Assembly: GCA_029243025.1 (NCBI GenBank)
Contig: JAQWSU010000006.1
Coordinates: forward strand, 62,001-126,000
Direction: 5' to 3'
From: Pirellulaceae bacterium
GTDB taxonomy: Bacteria > Planctomycetota > Planctomycetia > Pirellulales > Pirellulaceae
DNA: 64,000 nucleotides
Of the stretch, positions 44,163 through 52,581 are shown piece after piece. A model generated the notes under the pieces. The model saw only the letters and a list, made by a program, of their open reading frames with translations. It was not told where the DNA came from and ran no database searches. Position 1 is the stretch's first letter. The number at the start of each line of letters is the position of its first letter. The translations under genes were made by a program, and so were the position numbers.

Positions 44163-45182
44163 TCACAATTGCTTCAACCACTCGGAAACGACCCAACCCA
44201 CTTTCGCGAGAGATAGGGCAGAACATTTATCGGGCGTATCCTCGGTTGTATGCCAAAATGAATCGCGACTTCCGGGCCGTCCGTAATCAAAATCAATGAT
44301 GTCGCAAGCAGGTATTTTGGCGATATCATGCAACATGAGATGATCATCACGAATTTCGTAACCTCGACGAGGCACGAATTCCACAACTCCCAACTCGGCT
44401 GCCTTTTTCCAAATATCTTTGACCAGCGGACGAGAATCTCGCCAGCGCAGACTATGGCGTTCCTGATAGATCTGCAAATCGGTATCAGCCACCATATCCA
44501 GCAGCACGGCCGCCTTGTATCGATGCGCTGGTGGATTTGCGACGTAATCCTGCGAGAAGTAACGCGACCCCAAGAAATAAGGATCCCGATCGTCTTCATA
44601 GACCAATTCTTCACCATCAAACAAGACGAAGTCAACACCGTACTTCGAATTCAATTGGGGCATCAAATTCCCGAGTTCTGCCAGCAACGCGACCCCACTG
44701 GCACCGTCATTGGCGCCCACAAACAAGCCACGTCTTTTGCGAGGATCGGGATCTCGGTCGGGAAAAGGGCGTGTGTCGTAATGGGCGCAGAGCAAAATCC
44801 GCTCCTTTCGTTCTGGGTGCCAACGGACAATGAGATTTGCCATCGGCACCGCCGAACCATTGCGCGGATGTCGCACCGAGAACCGCTGGAATTCTACCTG
44901 CCCGCCTTGTTGCTGAAAATGATCTCGCAGCAACTCCTGCTGCTTCAGCATGCCGGGCGATCCACTCATCCTGGAACCCAGGCCACAAATCCGTTGGAGC
45001 ATCTCGTAGCTCCGCTGGCCATCAAACGGAATATCCCCCAAAGTGAGCTTGGATTTCTGGGAGGCGGCACCTTCGGCCTCACCAGGCCGATTCGTAGGAA
45101 TAACGACGATCGCGATTAAAATCGCCAAGCCAATCAAGACGGCTGACCCCAAGAACACCGTTTGGCCATCGGGCCTTTTCAT
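44163..45182 (-). CDS. M28-family metallopeptidase or glutaminyl-cyclase-like protein
   Basis: A 339-residue protein anchored by an N-terminal helix (about residues 8-28), with the catalytic domain outside the cytoplasm. Zinc-binding and catalytic elements of M28 are visible: LLCAHYDTRPFPD, GANDGASGVALLAEL, FVLFDGEEL, LLDMVAD and FWHTTEDTPDKCS. The WHTxEDTxDK C-terminal block also occurs in glutaminyl-peptide cyclotransferases, so either peptidase or cyclase activity is possible. It heads a minus-strand group with two small membrane proteins. Confidence 0.9.
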   Translation of the reverse strand: MKRPDGQTVFLGSAVLIGLAILIAIVVIPTNRPGEAEGAASQKSKLTLGDIPFDGQRSYEMLQRICGLGSRMSGSPGMLKQQELLRDHFQQQGGQVEFQRFSVRHPRNGSAVPMANLIVRWHPERKERILLCAHYDTRPFPDRDPDPRKRRGLFVGANDGASGVALLAELGNLMPQLNSKYGVDFVLFDGEELVYEDDRDPYFLGSRYFSQDYVANPPAHRYKAAVLLDMVADTDLQIYQERHSLRWRDSRPLVKDIWKKAAELGVVEFVPRRGYEIRDDHLMLHDIAKIPACDIIDFDYGRPGSRDSFWHTTEDTPDKCSALSLAKVGWVVSEWLKQL

Positions 45183-45316
45183 GTTACACCTGAAAACTCA
45201 TGGAATAGAACGAAAACTGGCTGTCGCGTGCAGCGTATTCTAGCGCGTTTCTAGCCGACGGCAAAGACAAAACGTTTACCTGCCGGCCTTTGCGACGATG
45301 CGTGGAGAAAAAACGA

Positions 45317-47005
45317 ATGGCGACGATCCGATTCACAGATATCAAGGCTCCGGCTCCTGAAATGGTCCGGATCCAGGAACAATATGCCTCTTGGCTCAAT
45401 CAAATCACCGAAAATCCGGCCAAGACGCTGTCATGCATACGAGAATGGGATGAGTTGCGCCGATCGCTGAGTAGCTGGCAGTCACTGGTCGATTTGCACT
45501 TTAACCAGGACACAACCAACGCCCAATTTCAAGAAGCACGTAAACAGTGCGATCAATTAAAGCCCAAGCTGACAGAGCTTGAGGTCGCGATGAAGCGCAA
45601 ACTACTCGACAGTCCACACCGCAGCATGGTCGAGCAAGAATACGGGCAGCACGTAATCCAGCTCTGGGAAGTTGACATTCTCACGTACGATCCGGCAATC
45701 GAAGCGGACCTAATTCGAGAATCGGAACTGGAAGCCGACTACAACGAATTACTCGCCAGTGCCGAATTGAAATTTGCGGGAGAGACTCAAAACTTGTCTA
45801 GCATTTCTAAGTTCCTTGAGGATCTCGATCGACAAGTTCGTCACGATGCTGACGCGACTCGTTGGCAATGGTTCGACAACCATCGACAACAGCTCGATGA
45901 CATCTTTGATCAACTGGTGCATTTACGACATGGCATGGCACAACAACTTGGCTTTGAAAACTACATCGAATTAGGCTACAAACGAATGACGCGCGTCGAC
46001 TATGGCATGGAAGATGTCGAACGCTATCGAGAAGCCGTTCGGACAGAGGTCGTGCCATTGGCGGAACAACTCTTGGCCAAACAAGAGAAACGGCTGGGGC
46101 TCCCTGCCGGCGAACTTCGTCACTGGGACGAACCAATCTATGACCTCAAGGGGAATCCCAAACCCGACAGCGACTACGACAAGCTAATCCAAATGGCCCA
46201 AGCCATATTCGACGACATGGGATACGGCCTGGACGATTTTTTTCGCATGATGCAAGACGCTGATCTGATGGATCTGAAGATCCGTTCAGGAAAAGCCGGC
46301 GGCGGATTCTGCACTTCGTTTGACAGCTATGGCATTCCCTTCATCTTTGCAAACTTCAATGGAACCAAAGGCGATGTTGAGGTCTTCACTCACGAAATGG
46401 GGCACGCATTCCAAGCCTACATGAGTCGCGATCAACCACTCTACGATTACCTCTGGCCAACCTACGAGTCATGCGAAATCCATTCGATGGGGCTCGAATT
46501 CCTGACCTACCCCTACATGGAACGATTCTTCGGCGATGAAGCTCAACGATTCCGAACAATCCATCTGACGCAATCTTTGCTCTTTTTGCCGTACGGAGTG
46601 GCCGTTGATCATTTCCAACATCTGGTTTATGCCAACCCTGATGCGTCCGCCGATGAACGTTTCGGCTTTTGGCAGCAAATGGAAGAACGCTATTTACCCT
46701 GGCGAAAATACGGTGATCTACGTCATCCTGCCAATGGGGGCCGCTGGCAGCTGCAACGGCACATCTATCTGAGTCCCTTCTACTACATTGACTACACCCT
46801 GGCCCAAACTTGTGCTCTCCAATTTTGGTTGAAGGCTACCCATGATCGAGAAAACACCATGAACGAATTCGTCGCGCTCTGCCGTCGGGGAGGAGAAGCG
46901 GCATTTCAAGATTTAGCCCAATCGGCTCAACTCATCAGTCCGTTCGAAGAGGGCTGCCTCACAAAAGTCATTGAGCAGGCTCAACAGGCATTGCTGGCCG
47001 ATTAG
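45317..47005 (+). CDS. M3-family oligoendopeptidase (PepF-like)
   Basis: A cytoplasmic zinc peptidase of 562 residues. The thermolysin-type motif HEMGH is at about residues 359-363, with the third ligand Glu in ESCEIHSMGLEF near 387. FCTSFDSYGIPFIFANFNGT precedes the motif and DYTLAQTCALQFW lies near the C-terminus. ATG 45317 is chosen because a GGAG lies 10 nt upstream; the frame is open to 45290. No signal peptide. Its last 4 nt overlap the end of the convergent fxsA gene. The enzyme probably degrades short peptides. Confidence 0.93.
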   Translation: MATIRFTDIKAPAPEMVRIQEQYASWLNQITENPAKTLSCIREWDELRRSLSSWQSLVDLHFNQDTTNAQFQEARKQCDQLKPKLTELEVAMKRKLLDSPHRSMVEQEYGQHVIQLWEVDILTYDPAIEADLIRESELEADYNELLASAELKFAGETQNLSSISKFLEDLDRQVRHDADATRWQWFDNHRQQLDDIFDQLVHLRHGMAQQLGFENYIELGYKRMTRVDYGMEDVERYREAVRTEVVPLAEQLLAKQEKRLGLPAGELRHWDEPIYDLKGNPKPDSDYDKLIQMAQAIFDDMGYGLDDFFRMMQDADLMDLKIRSGKAGGGFCTSFDSYGIPFIFANFNGTKGDVEVFTHEMGHAFQAYMSRDQPLYDYLWPTYESCEIHSMGLEFLTYPYMERFFGDEAQRFRTIHLTQSLLFLPYGVAVDHFQHLVYANPDASADERFGFWQQMEERYLPWRKYGDLRHPANGGRWQLQRHIYLSPFYYIDYTLAQTCALQFWLKATHDRENTMNEFVALCRRGGEAAFQDLAQSAQLISPFEEGCLTKVIEQAQQALLAD

Positions 47006-47508
47006 CTATCGGATTTCCCATCCGTCGACTTGGAATCGGCATCGATCACAAAAGAGTCAATTACCTGATCGCGGGACAAATCGTCGCCGCCGAACGGAGC
47101 CGCGCGAAAGGGTCCCGCGGCTCCAAATGAACTCGCCGTAACCCCTTGGACCTGAACCCGTTTCCGGAACCAAATCATCAGCCACCGCCGATAAATCGCA
47201 CGAAACATCGGGACCAACAACGAAAAACCGACCACATCGGTGAGGATTCCCGGTGTGATTAACAAAGCACCCGCCACGAAAATCATCAAGGCATCAACTA
47301 AGGTCGTCGTTGGCAATTGCCCGGAGCGAGTTTCATTTTGAAGCCGCCGGATCACATTCCAACCTTGATGACGGGCCAATGTCGCACCAACCACACCCGT
47401 TATCACAACGATCGCAAACGTACGCCAACCGGTGATCAAATCGGCAAGCTTCAACAAAATGAAGAGCTCGATTAAGGGGACCATCACAAACAGCAGGATG
47501 AGTCGCAC
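47002..47508 (-). CDS. fxsA: FxsA family membrane protein
   Basis: A 168-residue FxsA-type inner-membrane protein (the E. coli homologue relieves phage T7 exclusion by F plasmid). Hydrophobic segments include LILLFVMVPLIELFILLKL, TFAIVVITGVVGATLARHQG and ALMIFVAGALLITPGILTDVVGFSLLVP, the last two diagnostic. I chose the GTG at 47508, which gives MRLILLFVMVPLIELF and has GAGG 6 nt upstream. The GTG at 47523 is also in frame but would leave almost no leader after the -10 element. The Ser/Asp-rich tail is cytoplasmic. Physiological role unknown. Confidence 0.9.
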   Translation of the reverse strand: MRLILLFVMVPLIELFILLKLADLITGWRTFAIVVITGVVGATLARHQGWNVIRRLQNETRSGQLPTTTLVDALMIFVAGALLITPGILTDVVGFSLLVPMFRAIYRRWLMIWFRKRVQVQGVTASSFGAAGPFRAAPFGGDDLSRDQVIDSFVIDADSKSTDGKSDS

Positions 47509-47526
47509 AAGGAACCTCGGCACAAG

Positions 47527-47532
47527 ATTATA
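47527..47532 (-). promoter_or_regulatory. -10 hexamer of fxsA
   Basis: TATAAT read on the minus strand, a perfect match to consensus, about 18 nt before the chosen fxsA start. The expected -35 position is poor, so this is a tentative promoter with a very short leader. Confidence 0.35.
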
Positions 47533-48093
47533 GTTATTTTGCTAGTTGATCTCGCTGATTCAATTCGATCCGACAAAGATCCAGATCGCAAGCAACCGCC
47601 TGAAAGATTGTAGTCCGTTTCACCTCTAATGCGAATCCGGAAGCTACTTAGCCAAAATGAAGGCATCCAAACGAGAGCTGTGCCTTGGCACTCGCGAAGC
47701 CTGGGCGGAGTGAATCCGGCAATTCCTCGATCTATCGCTGCTGGCAAACTGAGGCCGAACAATCGATGCTGCTGGACAGTCGCACGAATCGAGTCGAGCC
47801 CCGATGACCCGATTCTCGGACAATGACGCGAGCGATGACGACGTCCGCAGGCTCAACGTCAGGAAGATCAGGTCGAAATCACCTGTTAGATTTCCTGATA
47901 AATCAGGCGCATGGCCCAAATTCAAGCAGGACGATTCGACCTGAATCAGAACATTGCTGGCAGCCAACTCATCCAGTATCGGCGCGGAAAGGGCACTGAA
48001 GAACCACAACTGCCGCAGATCTTTGGACGAAAACCCCTAGGAAAGGCCGATCATCAATGAGCCGATCGAATGGCAGTTGAACACCGCGGTCTG
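47533..48093. other. Spacer without a supported gene
   Basis: More than 550 nt between fxsA and the trxA promoter. A minus-strand frame of about 120 codons (48009-47644) is open but is Ser/Leu-rich, unlike any family I know, with no ribosome site. No tRNA or other structured RNA is evident. Confidence 0.35.
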
Positions 48094-48121
48094 TTGACGA
48101 TGAGGCCGTTGACCCTATAAT
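48094..48121 (+). promoter_or_regulatory. Sigma-70-type promoter of trxA
   Basis: TTGACG at 48094-48099 and a perfect TATAAT at 48116-48121 are separated by 16 bp. The transcript would start near 48128, leaving a leader of about 88 nt before trxA. Confidence 0.65.
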
Positions 48122-48215
48122 TTTCGGTCAATGAATCGGGTCACCGCTAATCCCCCGTGGACAAAACTTCTACATAGCGGTCGGCCGGCCAGTCCTACCA
48201 GCGGAGATAAAAATC

Positions 48216-48536
48216 ATGGTTGCCGAGTTGAGCGATACGAATTTCGAGCAAGAAGTCTTGCAATCGAGTGAACCCGTCCTTGTCGACTTCTGGGCTCCCT
48301 GGTGTGGACCCTGTCGGCAAATTACTCCGATGATCGAAGAACTTGCGAGCGAAAACAGCGGCTCGGCCAAGATTCTCAAGGTCAATATCGATGACAATCC
48401 AGGAACCGCCCAAAAATATGGCGTGATGAGCATCCCCACGCTGCTCGTGTTCAAGGATGGGAATGTGTCAGAGCGTTTTGTGGGCGTCCAACCGAAAGCG
48501 AAGTTGCAGGAAGCAATCGACGCGGCCAAGGCATAG
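48216..48536 (+). CDS. trxA: Thioredoxin
   Basis: Small cytoplasmic dithiol oxidoreductase of 106 residues. The active site DFWAPWCGPC ends with Cys30 and Cys33. The cis-Pro is in SIPTLLVFKDG and the start VAELSDTNFEQEVL is typical. GGAG about 9 nt upstream fixes the ATG. It is preceded by a good promoter and is apparently monocistronic. It can serve arsenate reductase and peroxiredoxins such as those in this window; that link is inferred from pathway knowledge. Confidence 0.97.
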   Translation: MVAELSDTNFEQEVLQSSEPVLVDFWAPWCGPCRQITPMIEELASENSGSAKILKVNIDDNPGTAQKYGVMSIPTLLVFKDGNVSERFVGVQPKAKLQEAIDAAKA

Positions 48537-48652
48537 GCCCCACGCGCAGAATTCGGAATGCTCGGCCGTTTTCGCAGCCGCCGAGCAGTTGCCCTCTGCC
48601 TTTCTTACTCAACAAGTCCGTGTCCGCAACGGTACTTGAGCTCGCTAGGGTG

Positions 48653-48678
48653 CGTCGCAGAGGCCCGTCGCAGAGGCC
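48653..48678. repeat. 13-bp tandem duplication CGTCGCAGAGGCC
   Basis: Perfect copies at 48653-48665 and 48666-48678, immediately before the stop codon of the convergent small membrane protein gene. Confidence 0.9.
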
Positions 48679-48680
48679 CG

Positions 48681-48881
48681 TCAACTGAAGTCGATTAGCA
48701 ATAGCAAGGCGGCGAGCCAAGCGATGAACAGCAGTCCGGCTAGGCAGAGTAACCAGACCTTTCGGGGTGGGCTCCAGCGTTCCCAATTCGTTCTGGGCTG
48801 ATCCGCCGCGGCAACCGACTCCACCGACTCCTGAACTCCCGAATCGGCTACCTGTCGTGGCTGGCCTCTTGATGATCCCAT
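48681..48881 (-). CDS. Small single-helix membrane protein
   Basis: A 66-residue protein with a polar N-terminal half (rich in Gln, Ser, Glu) and a C-terminal hydrophobic helix (VWLLCLAGLLFIAWLAALLLLIDFS), preceded by a basic stretch, so N-in tail-anchored topology is likely. AGGGAA lies about 14 nt upstream. No family is recognised. It is convergent with trxA and 67 nt downstream of a Minf_1886-type gene. The tail-anchor pattern argues for a real gene, but the evidence is limited. Confidence 0.5.
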   Translation of the reverse strand: MGSSRGQPRQVADSGVQESVESVAAADQPRTNWERWSPPRKVWLLCLAGLLFIAWLAALLLLIDFS

Positions 48882-48948
48882 CTCTGTCGATAATTCCCTA
48901 TCTAGGCGGGATGTTTACCTGCCGAATTTTGCCCCTGCACACAACGAC

Positions 48949-49416
48949 CTAACTTTCTTCGTCACCTGCCTGTCCTGCGGCAAAATCGAAGTCCTCATCA
49001 AACGCTTTTTTGAAATCGTAAACATCATTAAAATCCTCGCGTTGATCGGAGGATGATTTCCGCATCAAGTCGACACCGATGAGGTTATAGACAATCTCAC
49101 CGACATCATTCGTGCTATCAATGTTCCAATTACCGAGGACGACTCGAGCCATCATGCCATACTGTTCGATTGCATACCGACGGCAAGCTTCACACAATTC
49201 CTGTCCCGTCAAATGGCGTTCCACCTGAGGCTCTTCCTGCCTTTTCTCGTCGGACACATCGGATTTCGCAGCTTGCTCCTCCACGACTTCCACGTCGTCA
49301 GGTTTCCCCATGTCCATCACATCCTGCGCATAAGCCAATGCGTCTCTCACAAATTCATAAGCTTCGACGGGATATTTGGGATCACGCTCTAGAACCAGCT
49401 GCAATGGATGTGACAT
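48949..49416 (-). CDS. Minf_1886 family protein
   Basis: A 155-residue cytoplasmic protein of the uncharacterised Minf_1886 family. Conserved features are LVLERDPKYPVEAYEFVRDALAYAQ at the N-terminus and HLTGQELCEACRRYAIEQYGMMARVVLGNWNI followed by TNDVGEIVYNLIGVDLM. An acidic low-complexity insertion (residues about 38-66) separates the two. It ends in an acidic tail. The family is found in planctomycetes, Verrucomicrobia and relatives; its function is not known. It lies upstream of the small membrane protein and downstream of ricT on the same strand. Confidence 0.85.
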   Translation of the reverse strand: MSHPLQLVLERDPKYPVEAYEFVRDALAYAQDVMDMGKPDDVEVVEEQAAKSDVSDEKRQEEPQVERHLTGQELCEACRRYAIEQYGMMARVVLGNWNIDSTNDVGEIVYNLIGVDLMRKSSSDQREDFNDVYDFKKAFDEDFDFAAGQAGDEES

Positions 49417-49553
49417 AGTTTCGATTCTCGCGTTGATACGACCTGCAAGGTTGGAAAGTTAGAATCCGCTTTCGAGCGACTAATTTACTTACCGCAATTT
49501 TCCTGTTGATGATTGCTCACCCTAGGCAGATCATTTTGATCGGCAGGACAAAC

Positions 49554-50474
49554 TTACGACTCTGCCTCTGCCGAATCCTGATCAGAATCTGTCCCTTTTG
49601 TCTTCTTCGTTTTGTTTTGGACTTTGGGAGCACCTCTATTTTTCGACGATTTCGACTTTCCTGATCCGCGACGCAAGACGGTCAGAATCTCCGATGCACC
49701 GATTAGCACACGTCGATGGTCCTCCATCTCAACCATCAATTGCTCTGCCAGAATCGATTGACTGACGACTCGAGCGCGACCGTTGTCGGTCACGATATCG
49801 GATCCAACCGGCGGCAACTCCCGCTGAATATCCACATAGGTATCGTATTCGTAGCGGAGGCAACATTTTAGTCGCCCACAGCGGCCAGAAATCTTCGTGG
49901 GATCCAGCGTTGCTTTTTGTAGCTTTGCCATTTTCATCGAAACCGGAGGCATCGCCGACAGGTGTGTGTTGCAACAAACCGGTTTCCCGCAATCGCCGTA
50001 GTCTGCGAGTAGTTTCGCTTCGTCACGAACACCGATCTGACGCATCTCAATCCGCGTTTGGAATTCGGAAGCCAATTTGCGAACGAGCTCTCGGAAATCG
50101 ACTCGCTCCTCAGACAGATAATAAACGACGACCCGCTCACCACCAAAGATGTGCTCCAGATCGACTAATTCCATCTGCAGACCTAGTTCCGAAACATGTC
50201 GCTTACAAGTTTCGAATTCCTCGCGACCCTGGGTCTGAATGTGCAACCACTCGTTACTGTCTTCGGCCGACATACGTCGCAACACTTGCCCCTGGGGAGG
50301 TCGATCAAGATGGCCTAAAGCATCTTCGGTGGCGACGCAAAGCACCTCACCCGCCTCGAGCCCCCGTTCGGTTCGTGCGATCACGTTAACGCCGCGACGA
50401 AGCTTGTCGTGGCCGCGAACACTAAATACTCCAAGCGCTCGCATCGCACCGTATCGGACTACGTACTTGGGCAT
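49554..50474 (-). CDS. ricT: PSP1-domain protein, RicT/YaaT-like
   Basis: A 306-residue protein with the PSP1 domain, the RicT (YaaT) family, whose Bacillus member works with RicA/RicF in RNA processing. The Cys-rich core is clear: DYGDCGKPVCCNTHL and KISGRCGRLKCCLRYEYDTY, cysteines that hold Fe-S clusters in the Bacillus complex. PKYVVRYGAMRALGVFSV is at the N-terminus and a Lys-rich tail ends the protein. The ATG lies inside one copy of a 17-bp tandem duplication. No strong ribosome site is seen. The RNA-processing role is inferred from distant homologues. Confidence 0.88.
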   Translation of the reverse strand: MPKYVVRYGAMRALGVFSVRGHDKLRRGVNVIARTERGLEAGEVLCVATEDALGHLDRPPQGQVLRRMSAEDSNEWLHIQTQGREEFETCKRHVSELGLQMELVDLEHIFGGERVVVYYLSEERVDFRELVRKLASEFQTRIEMRQIGVRDEAKLLADYGDCGKPVCCNTHLSAMPPVSMKMAKLQKATLDPTKISGRCGRLKCCLRYEYDTYVDIQRELPPVGSDIVTDNGRARVVSQSILAEQLMVEMEDHRRVLIGASEILTVLRRGSGKSKSSKNRGAPKVQNKTKKTKGTDSDQDSAEAES

Positions 50475-50497
50475 AAGGGGTACTTGGGCCTAAGGGG
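50464..50497. repeat. 17-bp tandem duplication spanning the ricT start codon
   Basis: The unit at 50464-50480 is repeated at 50481-50497 with one mismatch. That mismatch falls in the start codon: the ATG of ricT is in the first unit, while the second has AGG at the same place. Confidence 0.9.
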
Positions 50498-50630
50498 ATC
50501 TGCAGAAAAACAGGAAACAGGGAAATCATCGACAACGACCAACTGTCGGCCAACGCCCAGTATAGGGCTCTATCGAAATTGAATCGAGGACAGCGTGAGC
50601 GAATTATGGGGTCCGCTGAGGCGCAGCCCC

Positions 50631-51746
50631 CTAACGGGACGGCTCCGAATAGGACAAGGCCAGCAAGACGTAACCGGTTACTAGCTCTGGATTACCCTCC
50701 AACCATCGCTCATTTTGGTTAATCCAGGAGCCATCAGCACGCTGTTTCCCCGCAAGTTCCTGGTTGAGCTCCGAACGCCAATCGTGGGAATTGCCATCCT
50801 GATCCACAAATTCAGCAAAGCCAAGCGTGTCCAGAGCCTTCGCGAAGGTGTGATAGTAATAAAACAACCCCGCATTCCCCATCCCAGGGTTGGTCGACAA
50901 ATCGTAATGTTTTCGGATCCAATCGGTGGCTGCCTTGACCCGAGGATCCCCCGCATCGACGCCGGCGAAAATCATGCTCTTGAGGCCCGCATACGTCATC
51001 GAGCCATAGCTTCGTAGGCCTCCATTGGCCGTTTCTCCGGCTTGACTAGTACCGCCAGCTGCCGGTGTGTAATAGAAGCCCCCATCATTGATCTTGTCGC
51101 TAAATGGAGTCGTATTGTCCACCGATTCAAGGTTTTGACATCGAGATACGAAAACCAAGGCTCGCTGAATCGCCTCGCTGTCAGCATCGTTTCCCACGGC
51201 GTGTAGAGCGTCGACCAGAAAACTGGTGTTGGACAAGTCAGGACGCGAATGCTTGCCATATCCGGCACCACCGTAGGCAGGATCCGACTGTGATTTGCCC
51301 TCACTGGTATCCCACTGGATCGAGGTTACAAACTTCTGAGCCCGCTTCAACGTCTCGTCATAACGACCATCCTGATTGGCTTCTGCGAAACACATCATCG
51401 CCAAACAGGTTTCGTAATTCCGATAGAGTGTCTCCGGTCGGTGGATCCCACCAGTCGGTTGCACGAGACTCTCTAGGTAATTGAGACTTCGAGATACAAG
51501 CGGATCCTCGACCGAGCGACCATGCCGGAGAATACCAGTCGTCACCAATGCCGTGACGCCGGGACCCGCTGCAACCAGATAGGAACCATCTTCATTTTGT
51601 CGAGTTCGCAAAAATTCAATCGCCCGACCAACCATCTGCTGATGATCGGAGACAGGCTCCGTTTCCGTCGATTGCTGTGCGACGCTAGTCAGCGAGAGTG
51701 ATAAGATTAACGACAACGAAAGCGTTGCTCGGATGAAAGTTGCCAT
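50631..51746 (-). CDS. Secreted prenyltransferase/squalene-cyclase-fold protein
   Basis: A 371-residue exported protein with a signal peptide ending near residue 23 (SLTSVAQ). The rest consists of alpha-alpha barrel repeats of the squalene-cyclase type: AIEFLRTRQNEDGSY, SLNYLESLVQPTGGI, AQKFVTSIQWD and the terminal QRADGSWINQNERWLEG. The DxDD acid motif of true cyclases is not seen. Such proteins are frequent in planctomycetes, with unknown function; a binding or scaffold role outside the cytoplasm is plausible. A second protein with this fold is encoded at 28755-30785. Confidence 0.85.
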   Translation of the reverse strand: MATFIRATLSLSLILSLSLTSVAQQSTETEPVSDHQQMVGRAIEFLRTRQNEDGSYLVAAGPGVTALVTTGILRHGRSVEDPLVSRSLNYLESLVQPTGGIHRPETLYRNYETCLAMMCFAEANQDGRYDETLKRAQKFVTSIQWDTSEGKSQSDPAYGGAGYGKHSRPDLSNTSFLVDALHAVGNDADSEAIQRALVFVSRCQNLESVDNTTPFSDKINDGGFYYTPAAGGTSQAGETANGGLRSYGSMTYAGLKSMIFAGVDAGDPRVKAATDWIRKHYDLSTNPGMGNAGLFYYYHTFAKALDTLGFAEFVDQDGNSHDWRSELNQELAGKQRADGSWINQNERWLEGNPELVTGYVLLALSYSEPSR

Positions 51747-51935
51747 GAATTTGCCTCATCCCCTGGTTCGAACGAGTGTGGGTGTTTGCTTAGCTCGGAA
51801 TTGAGTCGGCCGACAAAGATTGCCCACTCGTAACTCAACGCCCGCCCTGAATTATAGAGTTTTTCCAGGAGCAGCGTGGTCAATTTGGCCCGATGAAACG
51901 GATTAGCAACCTCGCTGCGCTGAATGGCCGAAAAA

Positions 51936-52223
51936 TCAGACCAAAATCGCGAGAATGTCGTCTTCCCCCATAATCAATAGTGGCTCATCATCCACCATTA
52001 CGTCGGCGCCAGCATAACTGGCAAACAAGACACGATCTCCCTCCCGAACCTGATGCGGGGCTCGCAACCCATCTCGAAGCAGACGGCCGTCACCCACGGA
52101 AAGTACACGCCCTTGCTGTGGCGTTTCCCTCACGGAATCAGGCAAAACAATTCCACCTGGGGTCCTCTCCTCAGCTTCCAGTCGCTTGACAACCACCCGG
52201 TCCCCCAACGGTTCAACTCTCAT
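51936..52223 (-). CDS. groES: Co-chaperonin GroES
   Basis: A 95-residue heptameric lid of the GroEL chaperonin. MRVEPLGDRVVVKRLEAEERTPGGIVLPDS at the N-terminus and the glycine/aspartate-rich VREGDRVLFASYAGADVMVDDEPLLIMGEDDILAIL at the end are diagnostic. The mobile loop is the TPGGIVLPDS segment. ATG 52223 is the standard start; the frame is open to 52268. No groEL lies on either side, so this is a solitary copy, as happens in planctomycetes with several chaperonin genes. Confidence 0.94.
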   Translation of the reverse strand: MRVEPLGDRVVVKRLEAEERTPGGIVLPDSVRETPQQGRVLSVGDGRLLRDGLRAPHQVREGDRVLFASYAGADVMVDDEPLLIMGEDDILAILV

Positions 52224-52581
52224 TCGATTAATTCGCTCACAATTCGCGACAACCGGACCCGCACGCACGAACCCAGGATGCCTCGCAGAAATAAATGCCA
52301 GCGGAGAATTGTCCCGCGCCGATTCGCCGCATTCAAGACGTCAGATTTCTTAACTTGGAGGTAAATCGCCGAAAAATTCGGTTTCGCCCGATTTTTTGAG
52401 CGAGAAACGGCTGCTCTGCTAGCAACGCAGGCTTCCGGTCAGCGACGAGGATTTCGACCCCACTCTAGCGAGAAGCCTCAACAATCACACCGACTTTACC
52501 GATAACGTAAGGAAAGCCGACTTTAACGACCTGCAAACCAGATCTACTGCTCACCCCCACACGACGCAAGGGAATCGCAGA
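52224..52581. other. Divergent spacer with no supported gene
   Basis: The spacer between groES and the coiled-coil gene. A short hairpin (CCGAA-AAA-TTCGG) lies near 52372. No CIRCE element, heat-shock element or other known chaperonin regulator site was recognised. AAGGGA for the downstream gene is at its end. Confidence 0.35.

Noticed and set aside
47644-48009. Minus-strand frame of about 120 codons in the fxsA-trxA spacer
   Set aside because: Ser/Leu-rich composition, no ribosome site and no recognisable motif.
52224-52250. AATTGTGAGCG upstream of groES resembles half of a lac operator
   Set aside because: There is no inverted second half and no lac-type regulator nearby; a chance match.
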